A DNA stretch of 64,000 nucleotides from Deltaproteobacteria bacterium (GTDB lineage Bacteria; Desulfobacterota; Desulfuromonadia; Desulfuromonadales; BM103). The notes beneath the pieces are model-generated. The model did not search any database. It was not told the origin of the DNA and saw only the letters and a list, made by a program, of their open reading frames with translations. This document shows, piece after piece, positions 42,969-52,332 of this stretch. Position 1 is the stretch's first letter, and each line of letters begins with the position of its first letter. The translations under genes and the position numbers were made by a program. The stretch is from NCBI GenBank assembly GCA_024279915.1, contig JAJRRB010000032.1:18804-82803 (forward strand), read 5' to 3'.

Positions 42969-44569
42969 ATGGATCCCATATTTATCACGATAGCTTTTGT
43001 CCTCGGCTTCCTGGTCCGCCAGGTTGGCTTACCTCCGCTGGTCGGTTTCCTTGCGGCCGGGTTTGTGCTCAACGGCCTGGGTTTCGAAGGCGGGGAAACG
43101 TTGCAAACCTTTGCCGATCTCGGCGTAACTCTGTTGCTTTGCTCAATCGGTCTCAAGCTTGACCTGAAAAGTCTCACCAAACCGGAGGTCTGGGCCGGTG
43201 CTTCGCTACACATGGCTATTACGGTTGCAGTCTTCAGCGTTGGGGTGTTCGGGCTCGGCATGGCCGGGCTACCGTTCTTTGTTGATTTAACCTTTTCCAC
43301 GGCAATTCTGGTCGCTTTTGCACTGAGCTTCTCCAGTACCGTCTTTGCTGTTAAAATCCTCGAAGAGAAGGGCGAGATGGGGGCTATGCATGGTCGGGTC
43401 TCCATCGGTATCCTGATTATGCAGGATATCTTTGCCGTTCTTTTCCTGACTTTCTCCCTCGGCAAACTGCCGTCCTTCTGGGCAATCCTGATACCCGTTG
43501 CTCTCTGGGGACTGAAACCGGTCTTGTACCGTTTGATGAGTCGTAGCGGACATGGCGAATTACTGCTCATGTTTGGATTGTTCGCTGCACTGGTTGTTGG
43601 AGCGAGTGGCTTTGAACTGGTTGGACTCAAAGCTGATCTCGGTGCCTTGATCCTGGGAATCCTTCTGGCGGGACATGCAAAGAGCTCGGAGCTGTCAAAA
43701 ACACTGCTTAGTCTCAAAGAGCTTCTGCTGGTTGGATTCTTCCTGAACATCGGCATGTCGGGTGCTCCGACTCTGGCGGCGGTCGGAGTGGCTGCTCTGC
43801 TGGTGCTTGTAGTCCCTCTGAAAGTTGCTCTCTTTTATATTCTTCTGACGCGGTTCAAGCTGAGGGCGCGTTCCTCGCTCCTCGGCTCGCTGAACCTCGC
43901 CAACTACAGCGAGTTCGGCCGCATTGTTGCCGCAGTGGGGGCCACGCAAGGCTGGCTGAGTCCGGAGTCGTTGGTGATCATTGCTCTGGCTCTTTCCGCG
44001 ACCTTTGTCATCGCTTCACCACTGAATACTGCGGCTGACGTGCTCTACAGTAAATATCGCGAGCGGCTGTGTAAATTTGAGACCAATACACGACACCCGG
44101 ATGATCAACCGATTGATCCTGGTGATGCAAGTATCGGCATTTTCGGCATGGGTCGGATCGGCACCATGGCCTATGATTTTATGCACGAGAAATACGGCAA
44201 TACCGTTCTCGGTTTTGATTTCAATCCCGAGAAGGTCAAACAACATTGCGAAACAGGTCGTCGTGTTGTCTATGCAGATCCAACGGATCCGGATTTCTGG
44301 CCTCGTATTACACGACGGCAAGGACAATCGCGTATGATCTTACTGACCATGCCGAAACATCAGGCCAATCTGGCCGCAGTCCGGCATTTGGTGGAGATCG
44401 GTTTTCAGGCAAGATCGCTGCGATCGCCAATTTCGATGACCATGTCACGGAATTGAAGGAAGCGGGAGCTGAGGCGGCTTTCAATTTTTACAACGAAGCC
44501 GGACTCGGCTTTGCCGAACATGCCCGGAAGATTCTCGAAGATCAGAAAGGGCACGAGTCCGAGTCATGA
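42969..44569 (+). pseudogene. Kef-type K+/H+ antiporter with TrkA-N domain, frameshifted
   Basis: Residues 1-375 form twelve or more helices of the CPA2 family (VRQVGLPPLVGFLAAGFVLN; SFSSTVFAVKILEEKGEMGA). A TrkA-N domain follows (IGIFGMGRIGTMAYDFM). At 44402-44405 a run of four T breaks the frame: read through, it gives a short false tail and stops at 44456, whereas one more T continues as FSGKIAAIANFDDHV through AGLGFAEHARKIL to TGA 44567-44569. The intact length would be about 533 aa. The break lies late in the TrkA-N domain, so the membrane part might still fold. Its stop overlaps the ATG of a K+ channel gene. Confidence 0.85.
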
Positions 44570-45276
44570 AACTACACGTTCCTGGTATAAAAACCTTCAT
44601 TCTGGGTCGTTACGGCAGTCTGTTGATGGTCTTGGTCTGTCTGATCATTTTTCAGCCCCTTGTTGAGACAATGGTCGGTCGGTTTCTTGTAGAGGTTTTG
44701 TTCGTTGTTGCTCTGCTTGCGGGTCTACGTGCCGTGCAAATTAAACGGGGATTGTTCCGTTTTGAAATGTATCTGATGATAGCCAGTATTTTGATCGGCT
44801 ATTCCGGAACAGTACTGAATAACGATTTCTTGTTCAGTGTGGGTCTGGCCGGTGAATCTTTGTTCCTGGCTCTGGTCGCCATGATCATCTTGTCCGACCT
44901 TTTTAAAGTTACGAAGGTGTCAGGGGATACCCTGGCTGGGGCTGTTTGCGTCTACCTGCTGATCGGCTTGATCTGGAGTTATCTCTACCTGCTGGTTGAA
45001 ATATGTGTCCCGGGATCATTCTCCTTCACACAAGGGGATGCACGTCTGCAATTGTGGGTTGCAAAGGAGTTTTACCCCTTCTTCTATCTCAGTTTGGTCA
45101 CCTTAACCACGGTTGGCTATGGCGACTTGTTGCCCGTTGGTACCATGGCAAGGACACTTGCCACTCTGGAGGGTATCCTGGGTCAGGTTTACCTGACCAT
45201 CCTGGTGGCGCGCCTGGTCGGGATGCACCTGGTCCACCAACAGGGAAAAGTGGCTTCAACCGACAGTGAAGATTAG
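44566..45276 (+). CDS. Potassium channel protein (two-TM pore type)
   Basis: The product is 236 aa with about six hydrophobic segments. The pore loop contains the K+ selectivity filter TLTTVGYGDLLP near residue 187, followed by the inner helix. The N-terminal four helices are of unknown kind and could sense voltage poorly, since no arginine ladder is visible. The ATG overlaps the antiporter gene stop by 4 bp, so K+ antiport and channel are made together, suggesting linked potassium homeostasis or osmotic control. Confidence 0.9.
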   Translation: MKLHVPGIKTFILGRYGSLLMVLVCLIIFQPLVETMVGRFLVEVLFVVALLAGLRAVQIKRGLFRFEMYLMIASILIGYSGTVLNNDFLFSVGLAGESLFLALVAMIILSDLFKVTKVSGDTLAGAVCVYLLIGLIWSYLYLLVEICVPGSFSFTQGDARLQLWVAKEFYPFFYLSLVTLTTVGYGDLLPVGTMARTLATLEGILGQVYLTILVARLVGMHLVHQQGKVASTDSED

Positions 45277-45414
45277 GAAGGTCCTTGATGGATTGTTAGG
45301 TGAGGATTGCTGTTTTCTCTGGAGTCCTGTCTCTTTATCTGCTTTATTAAACGCCGTACGGTTGCCCCGAAGATTTACAACATGGTAATTTGAACAACAC
45401 GGAGTTTTTTAAAG

Positions 45415-45591
45415 ATGAAGAGACAAATCAAATGCCCGCAGTGCAGCGAGTCGGTAGTCTGGCAAGACAACCCGCATCGCCCGTTCTGTTCGGAGCGTTG
45501 TAAGTTGATCGACCTTGGTCAGTGGGCTGACGAATCTTACCGAATTTCCGGGCCATCTCAAGAACCCTTTTCTGATGACAACGTAATTTAA
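45415..45591 (+). CDS. yacG: DNA gyrase inhibitor YacG
   Basis: The product is 58 aa from ATG 45415. It has the zinc motif CPQC (residues 8-11) and, after a short spacer, [19 protein letters not shown], the YacG signature with its second cysteine pair. E. coli YacG binds GyrB and blocks DNA binding. The following queD gene lies 40 bp downstream on the same strand. Confidence 0.92.
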   Translation: MKRQIKCPQCSESVVWQDNPHRPFCSERCKLIDLGQWADESYRISGPSQEPFSDDNVI

Positions 45592-45631
45592 ATACATACT
45601 GAAAAAACGAACTATTGAAAGGTTGTAATAG

Positions 45632-46003
45632 ATGTATCACTTAATGATAAAAACCTCTTTTGCTGCAGCTCATAACCTGATTAACTACCAGGGTGATTGT
45701 GAGAATTTGCATGGTCACAACTGGCTGGTCGAAGTAACTGTTGGGGCAAAAGAGTTGGATAAATCCGGCCTTGGTATTGATTTCAAGATCCTCAAGAAAG
45801 AGACCAAGGCATTATTAAATGAGCTTGATCACAAATATCTGAACGATCTTGAGCCGTTTAAAAATGCCAGCCCTTCTTCGGAGAATATCGGTCGCTACCT
45901 TTTTGATTGTTTGAGCGACAATTTGAATAACGACAATATTACCGTTGAGCGAGTTAACGTTTGGGAATCGGATAACGCCTGTGCCAGCTATACCCGCGAT
46001 TGA
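45632..46003 (+). CDS. queD: 6-carboxytetrahydropterin synthase
   Basis: The product is 123 aa, the usual QueD length. The metal ligands are H15 (FAAAHNL) and the HGH pair (ENLHGHNW); the catalytic cysteine lies just before, in GDCENLHG, and a late glutamate occurs in VWESDNACASY. It converts dihydroneopterin triphosphate to 6-carboxytetrahydropterin, the second step of queuosine synthesis. It overlaps queE by 23 bp. Confidence 0.93.
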   Translation: MYHLMIKTSFAAAHNLINYQGDCENLHGHNWLVEVTVGAKELDKSGLGIDFKILKKETKALLNELDHKYLNDLEPFKNASPSSENIGRYLFDCLSDNLNNDNITVERVNVWESDNACASYTRD

Positions 46004-46736
46004 TGCTCCTCTAATAGAAGTCTTTTCCTCCATGCAGGGGGAGGGGGTGCTGATTGGTTGTCGGCAGGTTTTTGTGCGTTTTGCAGAATGTAATCTGGCT
46101 TGCGAATATTGCGATACGCCTTATCAACCGGGGCCAACCTGCCAGATTGAGTCAAACCCTGGTTCGGGGCAATTTTCCAGCCACAACAATCCTGTCAACC
46201 TCACTGAAATCACCCGTTTGGTCTCACAGTGGCAACATAACAGCAATAACGTCCATCATTCTGTGGCTCTTACTGGGGGTGAACCCTTACTCCACGCTGA
46301 TATCCTACGTTTGTGGTTACCAGAAATGCTTACCATCCTGCCGATTTTTCTTGAAACCAATGGCACCCTCCCGGCCGAACTTGAAAAGATTCTGCACCTG
46401 GTGAAGTGGATTTCCATGGATATCAAGGGTTCTGCTGTCACTGGAGCACAAACTCCGTGGGTAGACCATGCCGATTTTCTTGCTCTTGCCAAAGAGCGCC
46501 TCTGTCAGGTAAAGCTGGTTGTTGATGAACGTACGACTAATGACGAATTACTTGAGGCCGCGTGTCTGGTAAACCGTCATGCACCGGATGTTCCCTTTAT
46601 TCTGCAACCACGTACTCTGGGAGCTGGACCGTCTCTGGGTGGGGATGTTTTGCTTGGGTTACAGGAAATTGCTGCGCAGGAACACCACGACGTTCGCATT
46701 ATTCCGCAGATTCACCCATGGTTGGGTGTCGCCTAG
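45981..46736 (+). CDS. queE: 7-carboxy-7-deazaguanine synthase
   Basis: The product is about 251 aa from GTG 45981; a TTG at 45945 would overlap queD more and add 12 residues without support. The radical SAM motif is C-x3-C-x2-C in ECNLACEYCDT, followed by the QueE-type pattern LTGGEPLLH. It rearranges 6-carboxytetrahydropterin to 7-carboxy-7-deazaguanine. Queuosine gene queD overlaps it, so the two steps are coupled at the level of translation. Confidence 0.93.
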   Translation: MPAIPAIDAPLIEVFSSMQGEGVLIGCRQVFVRFAECNLACEYCDTPYQPGPTCQIESNPGSGQFSSHNNPVNLTEITRLVSQWQHNSNNVHHSVALTGGEPLLHADILRLWLPEMLTILPIFLETNGTLPAELEKILHLVKWISMDIKGSAVTGAQTPWVDHADFLALAKERLCQVKLVVDERTTNDELLEAACLVNRHAPDVPFILQPRTLGAGPSLGGDVLLGLQEIAAQEHHDVRIIPQIHPWLGVA

Positions 46737-46881
46737 CAGCCTGTCGAACTATCAATGAGCTGGCTGTTGTGATCGAGTATGATCCGGGTGTGGGTAAGGG
46801 TAAGGGTCTTATCTAAACTGTTGGTTTCGATTCAGAAATATATTTACGTTAAATATTTGTGTGTCAATCAGGAAGGTGAAA

Positions 46882-47091
46882 TCAGGCTTTGTCATGAACG
46901 TCGCTGGCAGCCTCATTTAACGCCTTGAGTAACTCTTTGATGTCAACGTTATGCACCCCGGCGCCATGCTCGACTTCTTCATAATCAGCAATCTGACATT
47001 CCATGCAGTCGAGACCGAAAGAACGAAACACACCAATGGTCTTGGGATGGCTGGCAATGATTTCAGCAATAGTCATCTCACGTGTAATCAT
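46882..47091 (-). CDS. DUF1858 domain protein
   Basis: The product is 69 aa. It shows the compact four-helix plan MTIAEIIASHPKTIGVFRSFGLDCMECQ in two blocks with a CxxC pair (C29-x2-C32), and the usual late helix DIKELLKALNE. DUF1858 proteins resemble the redox-linked ScdA N-terminal domain and a family fused to hybrid-cluster-like proteins. Function is unknown. It lies 21 bp upstream of... rather, downstream of coaD on the same strand. Confidence 0.8.
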   Translation of the reverse strand: MITREMTIAEIIASHPKTIGVFRSFGLDCMECQIADYEEVEHGAGVHNVDIKELLKALNEAASDVHDKA

Positions 47092-47112
47092 AATTCCTCC
47101 CTCAAGTGTTTA

Positions 47113-47601
47113 TTACGTCTTGCCGAACTTCTTTTCCAGAGCTTTTTTGATCACTGGCGGAACCAGGCTTTCGACCGATCCCTGCAAACTGGCAACTTCC
47201 TTGACAATTGAAGAGCTGAGGTAGCCATACGGTACCGAGGTTATCAGGAAGACGGTCTCTATCTCACTTTTGAGATTGTGGTTCATTTGAGCGGTCTGAA
47301 ATTCATATTCAAAGTCGGAGACAGCTCTTAAGCCACGCAAGATGACTTTTGCCCCCTTGGAAGCAACATAATCGACCAATAACCCGTCGAAAGTGTCGAC
47401 AATAACGCGAGGATTGTTGTCTACAGCCTCCTCAATATGGCCGATGCGCTCTGCTGTGGAGAAAAGGCTCTTCTTCTCGGAGTTGCGAGCAACAGCAATA
47501 ATGATTTGATCGAAGACTTCAAGCCCGCGTTCAATAATATCCAAGTGGCCGTAAGTAATCGGGTCAAAAGAACCAGGGTAGACGGCTATCTGCTTGTTCA
47601 T
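47113..47601 (-). CDS. coaD: Phosphopantetheine adenylyltransferase
   Basis: The product is 162 aa, the standard length. The nucleotidyltransferase motif PGSFDPITYGHLDI (residues 9-22) binds ATP, RGLRAVSDFEYEFQ is the substrate-binding block and the late VPYGYLSSSIVKEVA is the KSS-type loop. It makes dephospho-CoA from 4'-phosphopantetheine. It overlaps the rsmD stop by 4 bp, the common rsmD-coaD pair. Confidence 0.95.
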   Translation of the reverse strand: MNKQIAVYPGSFDPITYGHLDIIERGLEVFDQIIIAVARNSEKKSLFSTAERIGHIEEAVDNNPRVIVDTFDGLLVDYVASKGAKVILRGLRAVSDFEYEFQTAQMNHNLKSEIETVFLITSVPYGYLSSSIVKEVASLQGSVESLVPPVIKKALEKKFGKT

Positions 47602-48167
47602 GTTAGTCCCTCTCCAGGAATGGTATAGAAGTTTATCATAATTGTGCCGTAACGGCGTTGGTCAATACGCTGGAGCCGACCAACAGACTCAGGTAATATC
47701 TCATTTGCACCTGTTTCTGCACAGATAATCCCATCTTGGTTGAGTATCCCCAGCCTGTCTATTTCCACCAGGATATGTTCTACCAACTCCTGGCCATAAG
47801 GCGGATCCAGGAAAATCAAGTCAAAAGAGCAGGGGGAGAACTCGGCCAAGGTCTGTAGGGCATCTCTGATAATCACTTTTGCCTTGTCGGACAATTTGCA
47901 ACGATTCAGATTCTCACGAATGATTTTTTCTGAAGCATGCGCCTTGTCCACCAGACAGGCAGAGGTTGCACCACGACTCAACGCCTCTATCGCCAGGGCT
48001 CCTGATCCGGCGAAGAGATCCAGAACTCTCAGGTTGGTAAAACTGCCCAGCTTGCTTTGCAGAATACTGAAGAGAGCTTCACGAACCCGGTCTGGCGTTG
48101 GCCGGACATCTCGACCCTCGAAGAGTGTCAGGCGTCTGCCACGTGAAGTCCCAGCAATTACCCTCAT
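47598..48167 (-). CDS. rsmD: 16S rRNA (guanine966-N2)-methyltransferase
   Basis: The product is 189 aa. It opens MRVIAGTSRGRRL, typical of RsmD, with the SAM-binding motif VLDLFAGSGALAIEALSRGA and the catalytic DPPYG motif. It methylates G966 of 16S rRNA during 30S assembly. It is the first gene of the rsmD-coaD unit and is divergent from dgt across 174 bp. Confidence 0.94.
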   Translation of the reverse strand: MRVIAGTSRGRRLTLFEGRDVRPTPDRVREALFSILQSKLGSFTNLRVLDLFAGSGALAIEALSRGATSACLVDKAHASEKIIRENLNRCKLSDKAKVIIRDALQTLAEFSPCSFDLIFLDPPYGQELVEHILVEIDRLGILNQDGIICAETGANEILPESVGRLQRIDQRRYGTIMINFYTIPGEGLT

Positions 48168-48341
48168 TGAAGCTCCTCCGGAAATACCTGTTTAAGCACG
48201 TAAGATACGAAAAGAACTAGCACAATCACATGCTATGGTCAAGCTGTCGAGCCTGTAATCGTCTGCCTGTAATCGTCTTGACAGAAAGCTTGTGCCATGG
48301 CTTAAATAGATGATCGGTATGAGTCAATCATGGAGTGCTTA

Positions 48342-49475
48342 ATGGAACGACAAGACCTGGCAGGATATGCTGCTCAAAGTGAATCATCACGCGGCAGAAA
48401 GCATAGCGAAATTTACAAAGACGATCGCCCTGCTTACGAACGTGACCGCGATAGAATTATCCACTGCGCTGCCTTCCGGCGTCTCGAATATAAAACCCAG
48501 GTTTTTGTTAATCACGAAGGTGATTACTATCGCACCCGCCTGACACATTCCCTTGAAGTCGCCCAGATTGGTCGTGGCATCGCCCGACGTTTGAAACTGA
48601 ACGAAGACCTGGTTGAGGCTCTGGCTCTATCCCACGACCTGGGGCATACACCTTTTGGGCATACAGGTGAAGAGGTCCTCAACCGCCTTATGGCTCCCTA
48701 TGGTGGTTTTGAACACAACCGCCAGTCCCTGCGCATCGTCGAGAGCCTTGAGGAACGTTACCCTGATTTTAACGGCTTGAACCTGAGTTGGGAAACTCGT
48801 GAAGGAATCATCAAGCACTCATCCGATTATGATATACCCGATGATTCCGGATTTGAAGAGTACTGTCCCGGTCTGCGTCCTACCCTGGAGGCCCAGATTA
48901 TCGATCTGGCTGATGAAATCGCATATAACAACCATGATATTGATGATGGCCTCAAAGCGGGTTATCTGGACCCAAAGGTACTGATGAGTGTTGACCTTTG
49001 GGCCGAGACATACGCCAGGGTGGCAGAGAAGTATCCATCATTACCAGAGGAACGTCAGGTTCTGCAGACGATCAGCCATTTGATTGGCTACCTGATTTTC
49101 GATCTGGTTGAACAGACACGGAGCAATGTTGATGCGGCGGGTATCCGTTCTTTGGATAATGTACGTAAGCATGGCACAAATCTGGTGATGTTCAGCAATG
49201 ATACAGCAGTACGCAACCGCGAACTGAAGGCCTTTCTCTACAAAAACCTGTACCGTCACTACAAGGTCGAACGCATGCGCATCAAGGCAGAGCGTTTTTT
49301 GACCATGCTGTTCGAGAACTACCAGCAGAACCCGACCTTACTACCAACCAGTTACCAGGATAAGTATGAGCTGTATGGCCGGGAATTGGTCTTTTGTGAT
49401 TATATTGCTGGCATGACTGATCGTTATGCCCTTGATGAATACAAACGGCTCTTCGACCCTTACGAGAGGGTTTAA
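48342..49475 (+). CDS. dgt: dNTP triphosphohydrolase (dGTPase-like)
   Basis: The product is 377 aa. I choose ATG 48342; an earlier in-frame ATG at 48330 overlaps the GGAG ribosome site. The HD-domain metal ligands are in RTRLTHSLEVAQIG and the ALSHDLGHTPFGHTGE block, followed by LADEIAYNNHDIDDG. The enzyme hydrolyses dGTP (or dNTPs) to nucleoside and triphosphate, affecting nucleotide pools and sometimes phage growth. The end overlaps the convergent yhbY-like gene by 4 bp. Confidence 0.92.
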   Translation: MERQDLAGYAAQSESSRGRKHSEIYKDDRPAYERDRDRIIHCAAFRRLEYKTQVFVNHEGDYYRTRLTHSLEVAQIGRGIARRLKLNEDLVEALALSHDLGHTPFGHTGEEVLNRLMAPYGGFEHNRQSLRIVESLEERYPDFNGLNLSWETREGIIKHSSDYDIPDDSGFEEYCPGLRPTLEAQIIDLADEIAYNNHDIDDGLKAGYLDPKVLMSVDLWAETYARVAEKYPSLPEERQVLQTISHLIGYLIFDLVEQTRSNVDAAGIRSLDNVRKHGTNLVMFSNDTAVRNRELKAFLYKNLYRHYKVERMRIKAERFLTMLFENYQQNPTLLPTSYQDKYELYGRELVFCDYIAGMTDRYALDEYKRLFDPYERV

Positions 49476-49783
49476 GGCAGGGTGATGGTCGGTTCCTCAG
49501 CAGATCGATAGAGGAGGAACGTGTGTCCGATGATCTGTACTACGGCGGAACCCGTCTCGCTGGCAAGCTCAGTAGCGACTGTCTTACGGTCTGTCAGGCA
49601 TCCTTCCTGGATTCTCACCTTGATGAGTTCGTGTGTGCCGAGGGCTTCGTGTGTGGCTTTGACAACGTCTTCGCTGAGGTGTTGCTTGCCGATCATAACG
49701 AAGGGGCGCAGACCATGACCTAGTCCGCGTAAAAACCGGTTCTGCTTGCCGGTCAACTGGGGTGCTACAGGTTGCTCTGACAT
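49472..49783 (-). CDS. yhbY: YhbY-family RNA-binding (CRM domain) protein
   Basis: The product is 103 aa with the CRM fold pattern LTGKQNRFLRGLGHGLRPFV and the GxxG-like loop near GHTFLLYR. YhbY/CRM proteins bind pre-50S ribosomal particles. It is monocistronic, converging on dgt. Confidence 0.88.
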   Translation of the reverse strand: MSEQPVAPQLTGKQNRFLRGLGHGLRPFVMIGKQHLSEDVVKATHEALGTHELIKVRIQEGCLTDRKTVATELASETGSAVVQIIGHTFLLYRSAEEPTITLP

Positions 49784-49931
49784 ATGTTTTATCCCTTAAA
49801 AGATTGCTGTAAGAATTGACCGCATGTGCTAGTGTCGTGACAATGATAAATTGATGCGACACTGAGCACTATAGCATCCTCGCTTGAGTGCGTGGAAGCT
49901 TGTTTCTGGAAAGAAATTATTATCTAAGCTC

Positions 49932-50768
49932 ATGACTCTGCAAATTGCCATTGTTTGTGAAAATACTGTTGGGCGACCGATTTCTGCCTGTGGAGAGCAC
50001 GGTTTCTCCTGTCTGTTGAAAACGTCCACTGGCAGTTGGCTCTTTGATACCGGAAGCGGTGCAACACTTCTGGAGAATCTGGCTGTTCTTGGTTACGATG
50101 CGCATCAGGTCGATGGAGTTATCCTCAGCCACGGCCATTATGATCATTGTGGCGGCCTGCTACCTCTGCTCAAGGTTATCGGCCCACGTCCTGTCTATGC
50201 ACATTCGCAAATATTTTCTGAACGATTCTGGCAAGGAGAGCATGAACATCGTGACATCAGCCTGCCGCACAAACGTAGTGAGCTCGAGTCTGCCGGTGCC
50301 AGATTTGATTTCCTCGATGTTCTGACAGAGCTCGGCCCCGAGCTCTATTTCAGTGGTCTTATCCCACGACTTTTTCCGCTTGAGGCTGGTGATCCGCATC
50401 TTGTACAACGTTCCAAAGATAGCAAGGAGTGGGTGGTGGATGACTTCCCCGATGATGCCGCTCTTGCCATTGAGACGCCAAAAGGGCTAGTGATCCTGTT
50501 GGGCTGTGCGCATGCTGGCCTGGCCAATACAGTCGAACATTTTCGCAACAAGTTAGGCAACCCCCGTGTCCATGCGATTATTGGTGGAACACACTTGGGA
50601 CCTGCCAGCGACGAACAGTTTTCCCTAACAGTTGACTATCTGATGCAGCTTGATTTTGACCGCCTTGGCGTTTCGCACTGTACTGGTCTGCTGCGTTCTT
50701 CTCAACTGCACGCCAAATTCCCCAATAAAGTCTTCTTTGCCAACGTCGGCACGACTTTGGAGCTGTAA
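49932..50768 (+). CDS. MBL-fold metallo-hydrolase
   Basis: The product is 278 aa from ATG 49932; a TTG at 49884 would add 16 residues, and no clear ribosome site marks either. The metal motif is SHGHYDHCGG (H-x-H-x-D-H), with later ligands in LGCAHAGLANT and VSHCTG. The layout is like the archaeal/bacterial proteins similar to beta-RFA-P synthase or related phosphonate-type hydrolases. The substrate is unknown. It is divergent from yhbY. Confidence 0.8.
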   Translation: MTLQIAIVCENTVGRPISACGEHGFSCLLKTSTGSWLFDTGSGATLLENLAVLGYDAHQVDGVILSHGHYDHCGGLLPLLKVIGPRPVYAHSQIFSERFWQGEHEHRDISLPHKRSELESAGARFDFLDVLTELGPELYFSGLIPRLFPLEAGDPHLVQRSKDSKEWVVDDFPDDAALAIETPKGLVILLGCAHAGLANTVEHFRNKLGNPRVHAIIGGTHLGPASDEQFSLTVDYLMQLDFDRLGVSHCTGLLRSSQLHAKFPNKVFFANVGTTLEL

Positions 50769-50790
50769 GGCAAGGTTGTAAGGCTGTAGA

Positions 50791-50847
50791 GCTGTAAGGT
50801 TTTAGGGCTGTAGGGCCTTAAACACTATAGCCTTAAAGCCTTACAGC
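50791..50847. repeat. Large inverted repeat
   Basis: GCTGTAAGG (50791-50799) pairs with CCTTACAGC (50839-50847), with extra TTTA/TAAA and GGCT/AGCC pairing inside, giving a long stem-loop. GCTGTAAGG also occurs at 50762-50770, so the gap contains several copies of the unit. It lies between the MBL gene and the first REC-PilZ gene and is followed by ATATTTTTA, so it could terminate the upstream gene. Confidence 0.65.
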
Positions 50848-50867
50848 ATATTTTTAGGTATAAGTTT

Positions 50868-51566
50868 ATGGGTACACCTCTTTGTATTCTTCTTGTTGAT
50901 GACTCAAAGTTTTTCCTAGTGCTGGAAAAACAATTTCTGCGTAATACTCCGGCAACCATTTTAACTGCGTCATCCGGTGAAGAGGCTCTTTCTTTGGCCA
51001 GTGAGCATCGTCCAAGCCTGGTATATATGGATATGGATATGCCGGAAATGCATGGTCTTGATTGCTGCAGAAAGTTTAAGTCGAGCCAGGATCTTCAAAA
51101 GATTCCCATCGTTTTGATCGGTGCGAAAACTTCTCCAACTGATGAGCCGGATGCTCGTGCCGCTGGCGCTGATGACTACCTGTCAAAGCCTCTGGATCGT
51201 CGATATTTTCTTGGAACAGGTCATCGCTTTCTGATGAGTATTGATCGTCGCGAACCGCGCCAGACATCTCAAGTTATGGTGAATTTTCTCTGCCGAGGTT
51301 TACGCCTACAGGGGCGTTGCCTTGATGTCAGCAGCGGTGGTATGTTCCTTGACTGTCAACCGACAGCTCAGAAAGGAGAAAGCCTGCTGATGAAATTCTC
51401 TCTCCCTGATGAGCAACAGACCCCTGTGGAAATTAATGGACGAATCGCCTGGTCCAACTCAGAGGAAGAGATTATCAAAGAGAATTACCCGCTTGGTTAC
51501 GGTGTCGAGTTTGTCGATATCTCAGATTCGGTCGGCACGGCTTTACGGCGATGTTTTGGCACTTAA
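50868..51566 (+). CDS. Response regulator receiver domain fused to PilZ domain, canonical copy
   Basis: The product is 232 aa. The receiver domain (residues about 5-120) has acidic residues in VDDSKFF and the phosphoacceptor aspartate in VYMDMDMPEMHG, with lysine in YLSKPLD. The PilZ domain has the c-di-GMP motif pair RxxxR (RREPR) and D-x-S-x-x-G (DVSSGGMF). It therefore may couple two-component phosphorylation to c-di-GMP. A paralogue follows after 30 bp; no histidine kinase gene is adjacent. Confidence 0.85.
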   Translation: MGTPLCILLVDDSKFFLVLEKQFLRNTPATILTASSGEEALSLASEHRPSLVYMDMDMPEMHGLDCCRKFKSSQDLQKIPIVLIGAKTSPTDEPDARAAGADDYLSKPLDRRYFLGTGHRFLMSIDRREPRQTSQVMVNFLCRGLRLQGRCLDVSSGGMFLDCQPTAQKGESLLMKFSLPDEQQTPVEINGRIAWSNSEEEIIKENYPLGYGVEFVDISDSVGTALRRCFGT

Positions 51567-51596
51567 TAACATCAAGTTTGTCTGGATGAGGGGGTT

Positions 51597-52301
51597 ATGA
51601 GTAAAAAAATTCGCGTACTTCTGGCAGATGATTCCCGTTTCTTTCGAGCCATTGAGGGTCAGTTCTTAAAGAAGACACCTGTCGAAATTATTGAAGCAGA
51701 CGACTCAGCTCTGGCTTTGTCAATGGTTCGTAACGAAAAGCCCGATATGGTGTACATGGCTTTTTCGTTGCACGGAGATGGCGGTGGAGCGTGTTGTAAA
51801 GCGATCAAAAATGATCCGCAACTTCGCTCTGTGCCCGTTGTGATTATCTGTGATCAGGATAAACCAGAGCAGCCGGAGATTGCCCGCAGGAATGGCTGTG
51901 ATGCTTATCTGGTCAAACCGTTGGACAGGCATAGTTTTCTTCAGGTTGGACGTCAATTCATCGAGGAGATTCGTGAGCATCGGCAACCAAGCTTTTTTCC
52001 GGTCATCATCTCGGCTAACGGCGAAGAGTTTAAGGGCAAATGTCTGGATCTTTCCGGTGGCGGTATGTTCCTTGAGAGCAATGCCGAAATCCCTGCAGGA
52101 TCTCAGGCAAACCTGAGTTTCAAGCTACCGAATGGTCCTGCAACTGAGATCACATGCAGTGCAAAAGTCATGTGGCAGAATCGCAAACCAAATCCTATGA
52201 AACCTCATTATCCGCATGGGTTGGGAATCATGTTTGTTGAGCTGCCAGTGTCTGTTCATAAAGCAATTTTACACTTGTCAGACAAGAAATCTTCCCGCTG
52301 A
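51597..52301 (+). CDS. Receiver-PilZ protein with degenerate phosphoacceptor
   Basis: The product is 234 aa, a paralogue of the preceding gene. The receiver has ADDSRFF and the late YLVKPLD lysine, but the phosphoacceptor position reads VYMAFSLHGDGG: alanine replaces aspartate in the alignment with VYMDMDMPEMHG. The PilZ part keeps D-x-S-x-x-G (DLSGGGMF), while the arginine motif is shortened to REHR. It probably acts as a non-phosphorylated partner or pseudo-receiver of its neighbour. Confidence 0.8.
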   Translation: MSKKIRVLLADDSRFFRAIEGQFLKKTPVEIIEADDSALALSMVRNEKPDMVYMAFSLHGDGGGACCKAIKNDPQLRSVPVVIICDQDKPEQPEIARRNGCDAYLVKPLDRHSFLQVGRQFIEEIREHRQPSFFPVIISANGEEFKGKCLDLSGGGMFLESNAEIPAGSQANLSFKLPNGPATEITCSAKVMWQNRKPNPMKPHYPHGLGIMFVELPVSVHKAILHLSDKKSSR

Positions 52302-52332
52302 AATATTCTTTTTAGGAGACAGTTGACTCACC

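Noticed and set aside
42959..43756. 265-codon minus-strand frame rich in Ser/Arg/Pro
   Set aside because: Shadow of the Kef-type antiporter; low-complexity composition.
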